Below are positions 25,748 through 35,067 of a stretch of 64,000 nucleotides of DNA, one piece after another (the first letter of the stretch is position 1; each line of letters begins with the position of its first letter). Under the pieces are notes generated by a model. That model saw only the letters and a program-made list of their open reading frames with translations, did no database searches and had not been told where the DNA came from. The DNA lies in NCBI RefSeq assembly GCF_030160715.1, contig NZ_BSOW01000005.1:186001-250000 (forward strand), in the 5' to 3' direction. The translations under genes and the position numbers were made by a program. The DNA comes from Bradyrhizobium iriomotense. GTDB taxonomy: Bacteria > Pseudomonadota > Alphaproteobacteria > Rhizobiales > Xanthobacteraceae.

Positions 25748-26881
25748 TCATTGGACGATCACGTCCGCCTGGAGCGCGCCGGCCGTCTTGATCGCCTGGA
25801 GGATCGCAATGATGCCCGATGGCTTCAGGCCGATCTGGTTGAGACCGCGCACCAGGCGCTGCAAATCGACGCCGCTGAGGATCGCCACTTGCGCCCCGGC
25901 CTCGTTGGCTTCGACCATGGTCTGCGGAACGACCACGGTCTGCCCCCGCGAGAACGGAGCGGGCTGCGACACGACGGGAAGCTCGGTCACGCGGACCGTC
26001 AGATTGCCGTGCGTCACAGCAACGGTCGAGATCCGCACATCGCGTCCGATGACCACCGTGCCGGTGCGCTCGTTGATCACCACCCGCGCCGGCGTATCCG
26101 GCTCGACGGTCAATTCACCGATCTCGGCGAGAAAGCGCACCGGGCCGATATAGCGCGGCTTGGACAGCACGATGGTCCGATAGTCGCGCTCGAAGGCGAT
26201 CTGCGCCCGGTAGCGGCCCCCGGCGTAACGGTTGATGGCATCGAGGATTCGCGTCGCAGTGACGAAATCGGGGTTCTTCAGCTCGAGGACGAGGAACTCC
26301 ATCTCGTGAAGGCTCCCCTGCACCTCCCGCTCGACCAGCGCGCCGTTCGGAATGCGACCGGCGGTCGGCGTGCCCTGGCTGACGTTCTGCGCCTGGCCTC
26401 CGACGCTGTAGCCGGCAACGGTGACGGCGCCTTGCGCCACGGCGTAGACCGCGCCGTCCGCCGCCCGCAGCGACGTCATCACGAGCGTGCCGCCGAGCAG
26501 CGAGGTGGCGTCGCCAAGCGAGGACACCGTCACATCCATGCGCTCGCCCGGCGAGATCGACGGCGGCAGATCCGCCGTCACCATAACGGCCGCGACGTTG
26601 CGCGTGCGCAGCGTGGTCGGCCGCGCCGTGTTGTTCGTGCTGGTGGTGTCGTTCCGGACATTGATGCCCATGTTCTCGAGCATCGACTGGAGCGACTGTT
26701 CCGTGAACGGCGCGTTGCGCAGCGTGTCGCCGGTACCGTTGAGACCGATGACGAGGCCGTAGCCGACGATCTGGTTTTCGCGCAGTCCCTTGATATCGGC
26801 GATGTCCTTGATGCGGACGGCAGCCTGTGCACTGCCGACGGAGAGGACGACGATCAGGGCAAGCAAGAGGCGGGTCATCAT
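25748..26881 (-). CDS. flgI: P-ring protein FlgI
   Basis: 377 aa with a signal peptide (LLLALIVVLSVGSAQAAVRI). The core motifs IADIKGLRENQIVGYGLVIG, NVAAVMVTADLP and the C-terminal LVRGLNQIGLKPSGIIAILQ are standard for FlgI. It forms the periplasmic P ring around the rod. Its start overlaps the flgA stop by 4 nt, so it is coupled to its own assembly chaperone. Confidence 0.97.
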   Translation of the reverse strand: MMTRLLLALIVVLSVGSAQAAVRIKDIADIKGLRENQIVGYGLVIGLNGTGDTLRNAPFTEQSLQSMLENMGINVRNDTTSTNNTARPTTLRTRNVAAVMVTADLPPSISPGERMDVTVSSLGDATSLLGGTLVMTSLRAADGAVYAVAQGAVTVAGYSVGGQAQNVSQGTPTAGRIPNGALVEREVQGSLHEMEFLVLELKNPDFVTATRILDAINRYAGGRYRAQIAFERDYRTIVLSKPRYIGPVRFLAEIGELTVEPDTPARVVINERTGTVVIGRDVRISTVAVTHGNLTVRVTELPVVSQPAPFSRGQTVVVPQTMVEANEAGAQVAILSGVDLQRLVRGLNQIGLKPSGIIAILQAIKTAGALQADVIVQ

Positions 26882-27348
26882 CCGTCAACGACCTTGATGG
26901 TGCCGTCCGGCTGGACGATGCCGCGGATGATCACGCCCGTGTCGGTGTTGCGCACCGGGATGAGGGCGCCGGCCGCGCCCGATTGCAATGCCGAACCGTA
27001 AGTCACGATCGACAAGCCGCTATCCTCGACGATGACCTTGACGATGGCGCCTCGGGCGACGGCCCAGGGATCCTCGACCGCGTTGGTCGGTATCGGCTGG
27101 CCCGGCAGCAGCGTGCGCCGCGCCATGCGCCCGACCAGGGTCGGACGCGTCTCGATGAACAGCGCGACGCCGAGGAGATTGGGCGCGAATGCGCGCTCGG
27201 TGACCATCTCGTCCTTGATCACCTCGCCCGGACGGATCGTCACGGCCGGCACCGGCAGCCGCCGCTCTTCGGCCGCGGCCGCGCCGGCGAAGCTGAGCAC
27301 GAGCAGCGCGGCGAGCCCGCGCGCAATCAAGCCAAACCTGTTCAACAT
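26878..27348 (-). CDS. flgA: P-ring assembly chaperone FlgA
   Basis: 156 aa from the ATG at 27348 (MLNRFGLIARGLAALLVL), which gives a proper signal peptide; the frame extends to 27423 but would overlap flgG. The SAF-type fold is evident (TIRPGEVIKDEMV, GQPIPTNAVEDPWAVARGA). It helps FlgI polymerise in the periplasm. It sits between flgG (13-bp gap) and flgI (4-nt overlap). Confidence 0.9.
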   Translation of the reverse strand: MLNRFGLIARGLAALLVLSFAGAAAAEERRLPVPAVTIRPGEVIKDEMVTERAFAPNLLGVALFIETRPTLVGRMARRTLLPGQPIPTNAVEDPWAVARGAIVKVIVEDSGLSIVTYGSALQSGAAGALIPVRNTDTGVIIRGIVQPDGTIKVVDG

Positions 27349-27361
27349 GGATACACCCGAG

Positions 27362-28150
27362 CTAGCGCATACCCTTCGAGACCGTCTGCGCCATCTCATC
27401 CGATGCCTGGATGACCTTGGCATTCATCTCATAGGCGCGCTGCGCGGAGATCAGCTCGGTGATTTCCTTGACGGGATCGACGTTCGAGGCTTCGAGATAT
27501 TGCTGGTTGATCTTGCCGTAGCCGGAATCGCCCGGCAGTCCGACGACGGGCGTGCCGGAAGCCGTGGTCTCACGATAGAGATTGCTGCCCAGCGGTTCGA
27601 GGCCGGCTTCGTTGGCGAAGTTCGCGAGGTTGAGCTGGCCGATCTGGCGCGGATTGACCTCCGTGTCCAGCTTGGCAAACACCTGTCCGGTCTGGTTGAC
27701 CGTAACCTGGACCGTTCCCTGCGGCACCGTGATCGCAGGATCCAGCAGATAGCCGTCCATCGTGACGAGCTGGCCGTTGGCATTGGTGTTGAACGAGCCC
27801 GCGCGGGTATACTGCACCTCGTTGTTCGGGCCCAACACCTGAAACCAGCCGCGGCCGTTGATCGCGAGATCGTAGGGATTGCCGGTCTGCGTGAGCGCAC
27901 CCTGGATGTGCAGCTTGCGGATCGCCGCCGACCTGACGCCGAGACCGAGATTGGCGCCCTCGGGAATCGGCGAGGAGCCCGTCGCATTCGGAACGCCCTG
28001 CATCCGATCCATCTGGTAGAAGAGGTCGGTGAATTCGGCGCGCGCCCGCTTGAACGACGTCGTGTTGATGTTGGCAATGTTGTTCGCAATGACCTCGATA
28101 TTGGTCTGCTGCGCGTTCATTCCGGTGGCCGCGATGGCGAGCGATTTCAC
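27362..28150 (-). CDS. flgG: Distal rod protein FlgG
   Basis: 262 aa, the usual size. The N-terminus ([37 protein letters not shown]) and C-terminal [20 protein letters not shown] are diagnostic of FlgG. The residues after the N-terminal helix (FYQMDRMQG) fit the FlgG-specific rod segment. It follows fliE with a 17-bp gap. Confidence 0.97.
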   Translation of the reverse strand: MKSLAIAATGMNAQQTNIEVIANNIANINTTSFKRARAEFTDLFYQMDRMQGVPNATGSSPIPEGANLGLGVRSAAIRKLHIQGALTQTGNPYDLAINGRGWFQVLGPNNEVQYTRAGSFNTNANGQLVTMDGYLLDPAITVPQGTVQVTVNQTGQVFAKLDTEVNPRQIGQLNLANFANEAGLEPLGSNLYRETTASGTPVVGLPGDSGYGKINQQYLEASNVDPVKEITELISAQRAYEMNAKVIQASDEMAQTVSKGMR

Positions 28151-28167
28151 AGCTTGATTCCTTCAGA

Positions 28168-28494
28168 TCAGATCGACATGCGAACGACTTCTTGGTAGGC
28201 CTGCACGACCTTGTCGCGAACCGCGACCGCCGTTTGCAGCGCCTGCTCCGCCGACATCAGCGCTTCAACGACGCGCCGCGTCGATTCCTTGCCCTGGATC
28301 GCCGAGATCGACGCCGCCTCACCGGCCTTGAGCGTCCCGATCGCATCCGTCGTGACCTGCTTGAGCACGGAATCGAAGCCGACCTCCCCACCCGGCTGAA
28401 CGGCGCCTGCTGCAGGCGCAGTTATTTGCGCCTCAATCGAGCGGGCCACTGCCTGGCCCGCGGAAATCGCCGTGGACGAAATCACCTCTAGCAT
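28168..28494 (-). CDS. fliE: Hook-basal body protein FliE
   Basis: 108 aa, typical length. The C-terminal region QAVVRD-type pattern is present (LMSAEQALQTAVAVRDKVVQAYQEVVRM). FliE links the MS ring to the proximal rod and is exported early. It is 2 bp after flgC. Confidence 0.93.
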   Translation of the reverse strand: MLEVISSTAISAGQAVARSIEAQITAPAAGAVQPGGEVGFDSVLKQVTTDAIGTLKAGEAASISAIQGKESTRRVVEALMSAEQALQTAVAVRDKVVQAYQEVVRMSI

Positions 28495-28496
28495 CG

Positions 28497-28913
28497 TCAG
28501 CTCCTTAGGAGATCGATGGTCATCCCGACCATCGACCGCACCTGTTTCACGACCTGAAGATTGGCCTCATAGGATCGATTGACCTCGCGCATGTCGGCCA
28601 TCTCGATCATCATGTTGACGTTGGGCAGCTTGACGTAGCCGGCCTTGTCGGCGGCCGGATGGCCCGGCTCGTATTCGACCCGGTATGGGCTGGTATCGAG
28701 CCCGACTTCCTTGACTTTGACGAGCTGGCCGCCCGCGGCGCGGTCCATCTCGGCATCGAAGGTCACGGTCTTGCGCTGATACGGATCGGCACCGGCGGTG
28801 CGCCCCGTCGAATTGGCGTTCGCCAGGTTTTCCGAGACGATGCGCATCCGGGTCGACTGCGCCTCGAGTCCGGAGCTCGCGACCGCGAGCGAAGCCTGCA
28901 AAGAATCCACCAT
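28497..28913 (-). CDS. flgC: Proximal rod protein FlgC
   Basis: 138 aa. The N-terminal [20 protein letters not shown] and C-terminal [19 protein letters not shown] motifs are standard. It is part of the proximal rod and is encoded in the classic flgB-flgC-fliE order. Confidence 0.96.
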   Translation of the reverse strand: MVDSLQASLAVASSGLEAQSTRMRIVSENLANANSTGRTAGADPYQRKTVTFDAEMDRAAGGQLVKVKEVGLDTSPYRVEYEPGHPAADKAGYVKLPNVNMMIEMADMREVNRSYEANLQVVKQVRSMVGMTIDLLRS

Positions 28914-28924
28914 GTCAGGTCACC

Positions 28925-29305
28925 TCAGGCTTTCACGCCGGATAACAGCATCCGGTGGAATGACCGCACAATCGCGGCATTCATCGAATAGTCGCGGTTC
29001 ACCTCGCCACCCCTAAGCATCTCCTGCTCCAGGCTGACGGAGTTGCCGGAATGCACGACGTCCCAGCTGTCCTTCTTGGCGTTGGTTCGCGTGTCGGTCT
29101 CGGCCGCGCTCAACTGCATGTGCGACGGCGACGTCGTCGCGAGCCTGACCGGCGTGGCATCGAGGACCTTGTTGAACGGCTCGACGTCTCGCGCCTTGAA
29201 GCCGGGCGTGTTGACGTTGGCAACGTTCGCCGCGATCGTCGACTGGCGCAGCTCCAGCCAGCGGGCCTGCGAGGAAGCAAGTTCAAACAGATAAAGCGGT
29301 CCCAC
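28925..29305 (-). CDS. flgB: Proximal rod protein FlgB
   Basis: 126 aa if translation begins at the GTG at 29305, which has GGGAG about 5 nt upstream and begins GPLYLFELASSQARWLE, matching family starts. The frame opens further to a TTG at 29350 (141 aa) without a good ribosome-binding site. TIAANVANVNTPGFKARD and the C-terminal DYSMNAAIVRSFHRMLLS are characteristic. It is the first gene of the middle block; the gap to flhB is about 75 bp. Confidence 0.92.
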   Translation of the reverse strand: MGPLYLFELASSQARWLELRQSTIAANVANVNTPGFKARDVEPFNKVLDATPVRLATTSPSHMQLSAAETDTRTNAKKDSWDVVHSGNSVSLEQEMLRGGEVNRDYSMNAAIVRSFHRMLLSGVKA

Positions 29306-29380
29306 GGCAGCTCCCGATCTCGGCTTTGCAAGCGAAAGATAGGAGCTCAAGCTTTTCTCAAGCTGTCGTCGCGAAGTGCG

Positions 29381-30466
29381 TCATTGAACCTTTTCGCTTC
29401 GCGGCGCCTTCTGCGATTGCAGGAAATAGATGATCTCGGCGACGGGCCGGAAGAATTCCGGCGGGATCAGCTGATCGACCTGCACCGCCTCATAGAGCGC
29501 GCGTGCCAAGGCCTTGTTCTCGATCACCGGAATCCTGTTCTCTTCAGCCACCGCGCGGATCTTGAGCGCGATCGCGTCCATGCCCTTGGCGAGGACCATC
29601 GGCGCCGGATTCTCGTCGCGCTGATAGCGCAGCGCCACCGCAAAGTGGGTCGGGTTCGCAATCACCAGCGAGGCACGCGATGCAGCCGCGATCATTCGCT
29701 GGCGCGAGCGGTCGCGCGCCAGCGACCGCAGCCGCGCCTTGATCAGCGGATCCCCTTCGGCCTGCTTGTGCTCGTCCTTGAGCTCCTGTCTCGTCATGCG
29801 CAACTCACGTCGCCAGTGGAAGCGCGCCCAGGCGAGGTCGATCGCCACCAGCACGATGGTCGCGATGCAGATCGCCGAGACGATCCGCATGGCGATGGTC
29901 AGGATCATCTCCGGCAGCGCCACCGGATCGGTGTACATCGCCTCGAATGCCCTCGCCTCGGAGGATCGCAGCACGAAGCCGACGACAAGGCTCACCGAAA
30001 CGAGCTTGAAGATGGACTTCGCGAATTCGACGAGCCCCTGCGTCCCGAAGATCCGGCTCCAGCCCTGCGCGGGCGATATCCGCGAAAAATCCGGCTGGAT
30101 GCGCTCGAGCGCCAGCCGCGGCGCGTTCTGGAGCAGCGAGGCGGCCAGCCCGAACACCGCGAGAATGAGAACCGGTGGAAGCAGGAAGCGCAGCGCTTCC
30201 AGGCCGACGACCGACAGCAGGTCTTTCGCGTCCGCGGCGGTCCGCAGGCGAAAGCCGTCGGGATCATCGAGCAGAGCTTTCAAGGTCGGAACGAGCTGCT
30301 GGACGCCCTGCCCGATCAGGAACGCCTGGATCACCATCAGCGCCGCCATCGAGGCGAAGATGGAAGCCTCCCGAGACACCGGAATCCTGCCCTGCTCGAG
30401 GGCATCGCGGATCTTCTTCTCGGTAGGCTCTTCTGTTTTGCTCTCCTGATCGGATGTCTCTGCCAT
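29381..30466 (-). CDS. flhB: Export-gate switch protein FlhB
   Basis: 361 aa with four membrane helices between about residues 35 and 210. The autocleavage motif NPTH is at residues 271-274, followed by the conserved ENKALARALYEAVQVDQLIP. Cleavage at Asn271-Pro272 with the FliK signal switches export from hook to filament substrates. It starts 12 bp after fliG and is the last gene of the motA-led block. Confidence 0.97.
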   Translation of the reverse strand: MAETSDQESKTEEPTEKKIRDALEQGRIPVSREASIFASMAALMVIQAFLIGQGVQQLVPTLKALLDDPDGFRLRTAADAKDLLSVVGLEALRFLLPPVLILAVFGLAASLLQNAPRLALERIQPDFSRISPAQGWSRIFGTQGLVEFAKSIFKLVSVSLVVGFVLRSSEARAFEAMYTDPVALPEMILTIAMRIVSAICIATIVLVAIDLAWARFHWRRELRMTRQELKDEHKQAEGDPLIKARLRSLARDRSRQRMIAAASRASLVIANPTHFAVALRYQRDENPAPMVLAKGMDAIALKIRAVAEENRIPVIENKALARALYEAVQVDQLIPPEFFRPVAEIIYFLQSQKAPRSEKVQ

Positions 30467-30478
30467 GCTGTTCAGCGG

Positions 30479-31522
30479 TCAGCGAAAGACCAGCTCATCC
30501 TCCTGGTCGGGGTTGAGCTCGATCTCGCCCTTCTCCGCCAGATCGAGCGCAAGGTCGGTGATGACGCGCCGCGCCTCCAGCACGTCGCGCTGGTTCGACG
30601 GCTCGCCGATCGCCAGCTCGTGCTCGACGACGCGCCTGACGCGCGAGGCGACGGAGGACAGGATCAGCTCGCGGAAATTCTTGTCCGTGCCCTTCAGCGC
30701 GACGACGATGCGATCGGTCGGCACCTGGTCGAAGATCATGGTACGCGCCTTCGGCGTCAGGTTGACCACGTCGTCGAAGGTGAACAGCAGCTCTTTCAGC
30801 ACCTCCGCCGATTTGGGGCGCTTCTCCGACAGGCTCTTCAGCATGTCCTCGATATGACCGCGCTCCATCTTGTTGATGATGTCGGCCACCCGCGCGTAGG
30901 TGTCGGCACCGAGGTTCCGGGCGAAGTTCAGCGTCAGGTCCTCATGCAGCGTCTTCTCGACGATGCGAATGGCATCGTCGACGATCGGCTTGAGGCTCAG
31001 CACCCGCCGCATCAGCTCGTTGCGCAGGCTCGAGGGAAGCTGACTCATGACCTTGGCGGCGCAGGCGGGCTTGACCTTGGACAAGATCACCGCCGCGGTT
31101 TGCGGGTGCTCCTTGGACAGGTAGCTCGCCAGCGAGTTCTCCGAGACCGACGACACCCGGTCCCAGACCGACCGCGAGGAATTGCCGAGCAAATCCGACA
31201 TGATCTGGGAAACCTGCTCGGCCGGCAGGACGTCGCCGAGCACGGCCTCCAGGCCCCCGAGCGTGCCGAGAATATTGGCGCCCATGGAAAACTGCTGGGC
31301 GAATTCCTCGACGATCCCTTCCAGCTCCTGCGCGGTGATCGGGCGCAGCTCGGCTGCAGCCTTCGTGACGATGCGGATCTCCTGCGGCTCGAACTGCTGC
31401 AGGACGCTTGCGGCCGCCTGCCGGCCCATCGCGAGCAGGAGTGCTGCGACCTTCTCCGTCCCTCCCAGCGTGGCAACGCCTCGCTGCTTGACGGCGGTTG
31501 CGATGCCCATCGGTTCCGCCAC
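30479..31522 (-). CDS. fliG: Motor switch protein FliG
   Basis: 347 aa. It has the middle-domain EHPQ motif (SKEHPQTAAVILSKVKP) and C-terminal charged-ridge domain (LFTFDDVVNLTPKARTMIFD, DNRELILS-like KNFRELILSSVASR). It binds FliF and contacts MotA for torque. It begins 2 bp after the fliN stop. Confidence 0.97.
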   Translation of the reverse strand: MAEPMGIATAVKQRGVATLGGTEKVAALLLAMGRQAAASVLQQFEPQEIRIVTKAAAELRPITAQELEGIVEEFAQQFSMGANILGTLGGLEAVLGDVLPAEQVSQIMSDLLGNSSRSVWDRVSSVSENSLASYLSKEHPQTAAVILSKVKPACAAKVMSQLPSSLRNELMRRVLSLKPIVDDAIRIVEKTLHEDLTLNFARNLGADTYARVADIINKMERGHIEDMLKSLSEKRPKSAEVLKELLFTFDDVVNLTPKARTMIFDQVPTDRIVVALKGTDKNFRELILSSVASRVRRVVEHELAIGEPSNQRDVLEARRVITDLALDLAEKGEIELNPDQEDELVFR

Positions 31523-31524
31523 GA

Positions 31525-31920
31525 TCAGGCTTCACCGTGACCGCCGAGCGGCCCGACGATCTCCGTGAGCGATACGCCGAAACGCGAATTGTCTTCCTCG
31601 ACGACCACGACTTCGCCGCGCGCGACGATCCGGCCGTTGACCACGACGTCGACGGGTTCGCCGACCCTGTGATCGAGCGGGACCACGGCGCCGCGGCCGA
31701 GCTTCATGAGGTTGGCCACCGGCATGGTCGCGGCGCCCAGCACCACCTGCACGGTGACGGGAATGCGCAGGATCGCGTCGACATTGGCGAACTTGCCGGA
31801 TTCCTCGGCCGTCCGCGCCGCGATCTCCGCCAGCCGCTCCAGCGGCGAGGTGTCGATTTGCGCCTCACCGGACGCCGCCGCCCGGGTGGCAGATGACTCA
31901 TAATCGAAAGTTTGCGCCAT
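31525..31920 (-). CDS. fliN: Motor switch protein FliN
   Basis: 131 aa. A ~45-residue leader precedes a SpoA/FliN domain (VDAILRIPVTVQVVLGAATM, LGRGAVVPLDHRVGEPVDVV, VNGRIVARGEVVVVEEDNSR). It forms the base of the C ring and docks FliH. It lies between fliG and the DUF6468 gene. Confidence 0.96.
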   Translation of the reverse strand: MAQTFDYESSATRAAASGEAQIDTSPLERLAEIAARTAEESGKFANVDAILRIPVTVQVVLGAATMPVANLMKLGRGAVVPLDHRVGEPVDVVVNGRIVARGEVVVVEEDNSRFGVSLTEIVGPLGGHGEA

Positions 31921-32004
31921 TTGGTCTTGCCTCTTGAAAACGTCCTCCCAGAGTTCTGCTCCGGGACGATCCCCCTGCCTGCGCGCCGACGTCAGGCTGC
32001 CGTC

Positions 32005-32313
32005 CTACGGCTGCTCCGCATCGCCGCCCCTGCCAGCCTGCGACCGCCGCGCGTCCAGCGCCGTGATCGCCTCGTGAGCCTGATCGATCTTGCCGCTGAG
32101 CACGTTGGCCAGCCGACCGAGATTGGCGGTCGAGTCATGGGCGGCCTTGATGACGGTATCGAAGGCGCCCGCCGTCTCCTGCACGATCGTCGAGAACTCG
32201 CCCTGGTAGCTGCGCAGCCGCGCCAGCTCACGATGCATCCGCGTCACCCGCATGCTGGTGAAGGCGAGCGCAATGAGCAGAACCGCATCAACGAGATAGG
32301 ATATCATCGACAA
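32005..32313 (-). CDS. Small membrane protein, DUF6468-like
   Basis: 102 aa with one N-terminal hydrophobic helix (ISYLVDAVLLIALAFTSMRV) followed by a basic and helical cytoplasmic or periplasmic part (RELARLRSYQGEFSTIVQE; LGRLANVLSGKIDQAHEAI). The layout matches DUF6468 proteins found between fliM and fliN or near motA in alphaproteobacteria. It overlaps the fliM 3' end by 26 nt, so it is translationally linked. Function is unknown; a motor-associated role is inferred from position. Confidence 0.6.
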   Translation of the reverse strand: MSMISYLVDAVLLIALAFTSMRVTRMHRELARLRSYQGEFSTIVQETAGAFDTVIKAAHDSTANLGRLANVLSGKIDQAHEAITALDARRSQAGRGGDAEQP

Positions 32314-33229
32314 ACTCCCGCTTCTGATCGACGGGATCCGCTACCTGCATGGCGTAATAGCCATCGAGCTGGCCGATCTGACACCAGAACAGCACCTGGT
32401 TGTTGTTCTCGAGCCTGGCGAGCGTGCGCGGCGTGGCGTTGAGCTCGATGACCTGCCCGACCTTGAACTGCGCGACCTCGCCGAGGGAAAGCACGCACTC
32501 GTCCAGCACCGCGCTCAACGAGACCTCGGTGCGCTGCACCTCGCTCTCCATCTGGCCGCGCCAGTTCGGATCGGAGGCGCGGCCGTCGGAGACGACGACA
32601 TGGGCGAGCTTCTGCCTGAGCGGATTGAGCGCCGAATGCGGGATGATCAGGAACATCTGCCCGCCGCGAAAGAGCGCCTGGAGCATGATGTTGGCGCAGA
32701 TCGACATGTTGCTGCTGCGCCCGATCGCGAGCGAGGCCATCGCGGTCTCGACCCGCTCGAGGCGGAAGGTGACGTCCGAGGTCGCGGCGAAGGCGGACTG
32801 CAGCGACTTGGCGAAGCGCTCGAACAGCGCCTGCACCACGCGGAGCTCGATGTTGGAGAAGGACCGCTCGACGTCGATCGGCGGCTCCGCACCGTCGGAG
32901 CCGAACAGCGCCTCCACCATCGTGAACACGAAATCGCGGTCGAGCACGATGAGGACCCTGGTGTCCCACTGCTCGGCATAGAGTACCGCGGCGACCGCGT
33001 TGCCCTCGTAGTCCTTGACGATGTCGCCGACGCGCCCGTTGCTGATGCCGTTGACCGAAAAGTAGCACGGTGTCCCGGCCATCGGCTGGAGACTGTCCGT
33101 GCAGGATGCCGCCATGCGATCGAAGATCACATTGAGCATCGGCATGCGGTCGATGGAGATGCCCGCCGCATCGAGCAAATAGTTCGGCAGCCGCTTCTGC
33201 TGCTCGACGTCGATCCCGTCCATCATCAT
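32288..33229 (-). CDS. fliM: Motor switch protein FliM
   Basis: 313 aa. The middle CheC-like domain (RMPMLNVIFDRMAASCTDSL; RDFVFTMVEALFGSDG) and C-terminal SpoA domain (VLSLGEVAQFKVGQVIELN) are clear. The CheY-binding LSQxEID motif usual at the FliM N-terminus is not visible, as in other divergent rhizobial FliM proteins. Its start overlaps the motA stop by 4 nt. Confidence 0.93.
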   Translation of the reverse strand: MMMDGIDVEQQKRLPNYLLDAAGISIDRMPMLNVIFDRMAASCTDSLQPMAGTPCYFSVNGISNGRVGDIVKDYEGNAVAAVLYAEQWDTRVLIVLDRDFVFTMVEALFGSDGAEPPIDVERSFSNIELRVVQALFERFAKSLQSAFAATSDVTFRLERVETAMASLAIGRSSNMSICANIMLQALFRGGQMFLIIPHSALNPLRQKLAHVVVSDGRASDPNWRGQMESEVQRTEVSLSAVLDECVLSLGEVAQFKVGQVIELNATPRTLARLENNNQVLFWCQIGQLDGYYAMQVADPVDQKREFVDDILSR

Positions 33230-34110
33230 GCTCTGGCAGCCTTCGGTTCGGCGTCGGTCACGACGGCTTTCGGTCCGGCGATCGTCTCGTTCTCGACCAC
33301 GTCGATCGACGGACGCTCGGTACTGGCGATCATCTTGCGGCCGTGCTCGACCGCGATCTGCGGCATGGCGCCGTTCATGAAGGCGAGCAGCGTCTGCTTG
33401 ACGATGATGTAGGGCCGGCAGCGCTTCTCGCGGGTCATCTTTATCTTCAGGGCGAACGGCGAGATGATGCCGTAGGAGAGGAAGATGCCGGCAAACGTGC
33501 CGACCAGCGCCGCACCGATGAAACCGCCGAGAAGCTTCGGCGACTGGTCGAGCGCGCCCATGGCCTTGATGACGCCGAGCACGGCGGCGACGATGCCGAG
33601 CGCCGGCAACGCCTCCGACACCACGACGAGGGCATTGTAGGGCGTGAGCTTGCTCTTCACGATGGTATGGATCTCCTCGTCCATCAGCGCCTCGATCTCG
33701 TGCGTGCGGGCGTTGCCCATGATGATCAGGCGCACGTAGTCGCAGATGAACTGCAGGAGCGCGGTATCCGCCAGCACGCTCGGGAACGTCTTGAAGATTT
33801 CGGACGATGAGGGATCGTCGATATGCGCCTCGACCTCGTTGCGGCCCTTGCCGCGCAGCTCGCGCATCAAGGCGTGAAGGGCACCCAGGAGGTCGAGATA
33901 ATAGCGTTCACCCGGCACTGCGCCGGTAACCGCCTGCACACAGGCCAGCCCGGTATCCACGACCGTTTTCCACGGATTGGCCACGATGAAGGTGCCGGCC
34001 GCGGTACCCATGATGATGACGAATTCCCACGGCTGCATGAGCACGGCCAGATGCCCGCCCATGGCGGCAAATCCGCCGAGCAAGGCGGCCACCGTGATGA
34101 TGATCCCCAC
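33226..34110 (-). CDS. motA: Flagellar stator protein MotA
   Basis: 294 aa from the GTG at 34110 (GIIITVAALLGGFAAMGGHL), which aligns with known MotA starts; the frame is open to a TTG at 34209, but that segment covers an inverted repeat and is unlikely to be coding. Membrane helices 1-2 are N-terminal, and ALPALGIVAAVLGVIKAMGA and GFIGAALVGTFAGIFLSYGI are helices 3-4. The cytoplasmic loop contacts FliG. It heads the leftward operon to flhB. Confidence 0.92.
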   Translation of the reverse strand: MGIIITVAALLGGFAAMGGHLAVLMQPWEFVIIMGTAAGTFIVANPWKTVVDTGLACVQAVTGAVPGERYYLDLLGALHALMRELRGKGRNEVEAHIDDPSSSEIFKTFPSVLADTALLQFICDYVRLIIMGNARTHEIEALMDEEIHTIVKSKLTPYNALVVVSEALPALGIVAAVLGVIKAMGALDQSPKLLGGFIGAALVGTFAGIFLSYGIISPFALKIKMTREKRCRPYIIVKQTLLAFMNGAMPQIAVEHGRKMIASTERPSIDVVENETIAGPKAVVTDAEPKAARA

Positions 34111-34168
34111 GAAACTGCCCAACGCGCCGCTCCATCGCCAATCCCGTCGGCCATGTCTATGCGGCGAC

Positions 34169-34211
34169 GCTTGCGCGAAGCTGGCTTCCCCCTGGCCAGC
34201 CCCGCGCAAGC
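34169..34211. promoter_or_regulatory. Long inverted repeat between divergent motA and DUF1217 genes
   Basis: GCTTGCGCG-aa-GCTGGC (34169-34185) and GCCAGC-cc-CGCGCAAGC (34195-34211) form two 17-nt arms with a 9-nt centre and only the aa/cc positions unpaired. It lies between the outward-facing starts at 34110 and 34264 and could be a regulator site for both operons or a leader hairpin. Role inferred. Confidence 0.5.
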
Positions 34212-34263
34212 TATTCGCGGCAGCTTGGGGCGATGTCGCAACGGCCGCAAGGGGACGCGTGTC

Positions 34264-35064
34264 ATGCTATCCACGATCGCGGACTACACGAGAATAACCA
34301 AGGACATGGGCAAGTCGCTGACGCTCGTCGCGAAGCAGCCCGATGTCAGCCGCGAGACCGACTATTTCCTCGCCAACATCGGCAAGGTGAAGAGCATCGA
34401 CGACTTCCTGAAGGACTATCGCCTCTACTCCTACGCGATGAAGGCCTATGGCCTCAGCGACATGATCTACGCCAAGGCTTTCATCCGCAAGGTGCTGACC
34501 GAGGGTGTCGCGACCACGAATACTTTCGCCAACAAGCTCTCCGACACCCGTTACCGTGAGTTCGCCACGGCCTTCAATTTTGCCGCACTCGGCAGCAACG
34601 CGACCCAGACCACCCAGGCCACGACCGGCACAGCCACCCAGTATGTCACGCAGACGATGGAGCAGAACGCCGGCGACCAGAACGAGGGCCTGCGGCTGGC
34701 GCTCTATTTCACGCGCAAGGCCTCCTCGATCAAGAATGCCTACCAGATCCTCGCCGACAAGGCGCTGACGCAAGTGGCGCAGACGGCGCTCGGCCTGTCG
34801 GCGACCGTCAGCTCGGCCGACATCGACAGCCAGGCCGCGATGCTGACGAAGATGATCAAACTCACCGATTTCCAGGATCCGGCCAAGGTCACCAAATTCG
34901 TGCAGCGCTTCGCGGCGATGTGGGATGCGAGCCAGGCCTCCAGCGACATCAGCAACGGCAGCTCGACCAATCCCGCGCTGATCCTGATTGGCGGCGCGTC
35001 GACGACTGCCAGCATGGATACCGACATTCTCTCGAAACTTCAGTCCATCCGGCTCGGAAAGTAA
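34264..35064 (+). CDS. DUF1217 flagellar-locus protein
   Basis: 266 aa. DUF1217 proteins sit in rhizobial flagellar clusters beside flgF, as here (4 bp before flgF). Visible family features are the start SLTLVAKQPDVSRETDYFL, IDDFLKDYRLYSYAMKAYGL and YFTRKASSIKNAYQILADKA. No signal peptide or membrane helix is apparent. The precise function is unknown; a flagellar assembly role is likely from context. Confidence 0.8.
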   Translation: MLSTIADYTRITKDMGKSLTLVAKQPDVSRETDYFLANIGKVKSIDDFLKDYRLYSYAMKAYGLSDMIYAKAFIRKVLTEGVATTNTFANKLSDTRYREFATAFNFAALGSNATQTTQATTGTATQYVTQTMEQNAGDQNEGLRLALYFTRKASSIKNAYQILADKALTQVAQTALGLSATVSSADIDSQAAMLTKMIKLTDFQDPAKVTKFVQRFAAMWDASQASSDISNGSSTNPALILIGGASTTASMDTDILSKLQSIRLGK

Positions 35065-35067
35065 GTC

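Noticed and set aside
29051..31540. 829-codon plus-strand frame opposite flgB, flhB and fliG
   Set aside because: It spans several real genes and their junctions antisense, with shadow composition.
34111..34209. N-terminal extension of MotA to a TTG at 34209
   Set aside because: It would cover the inverted repeat, adds a hydrophilic Arg/His-rich tail not found in MotA, and the GTG at 34110 fits the family start.
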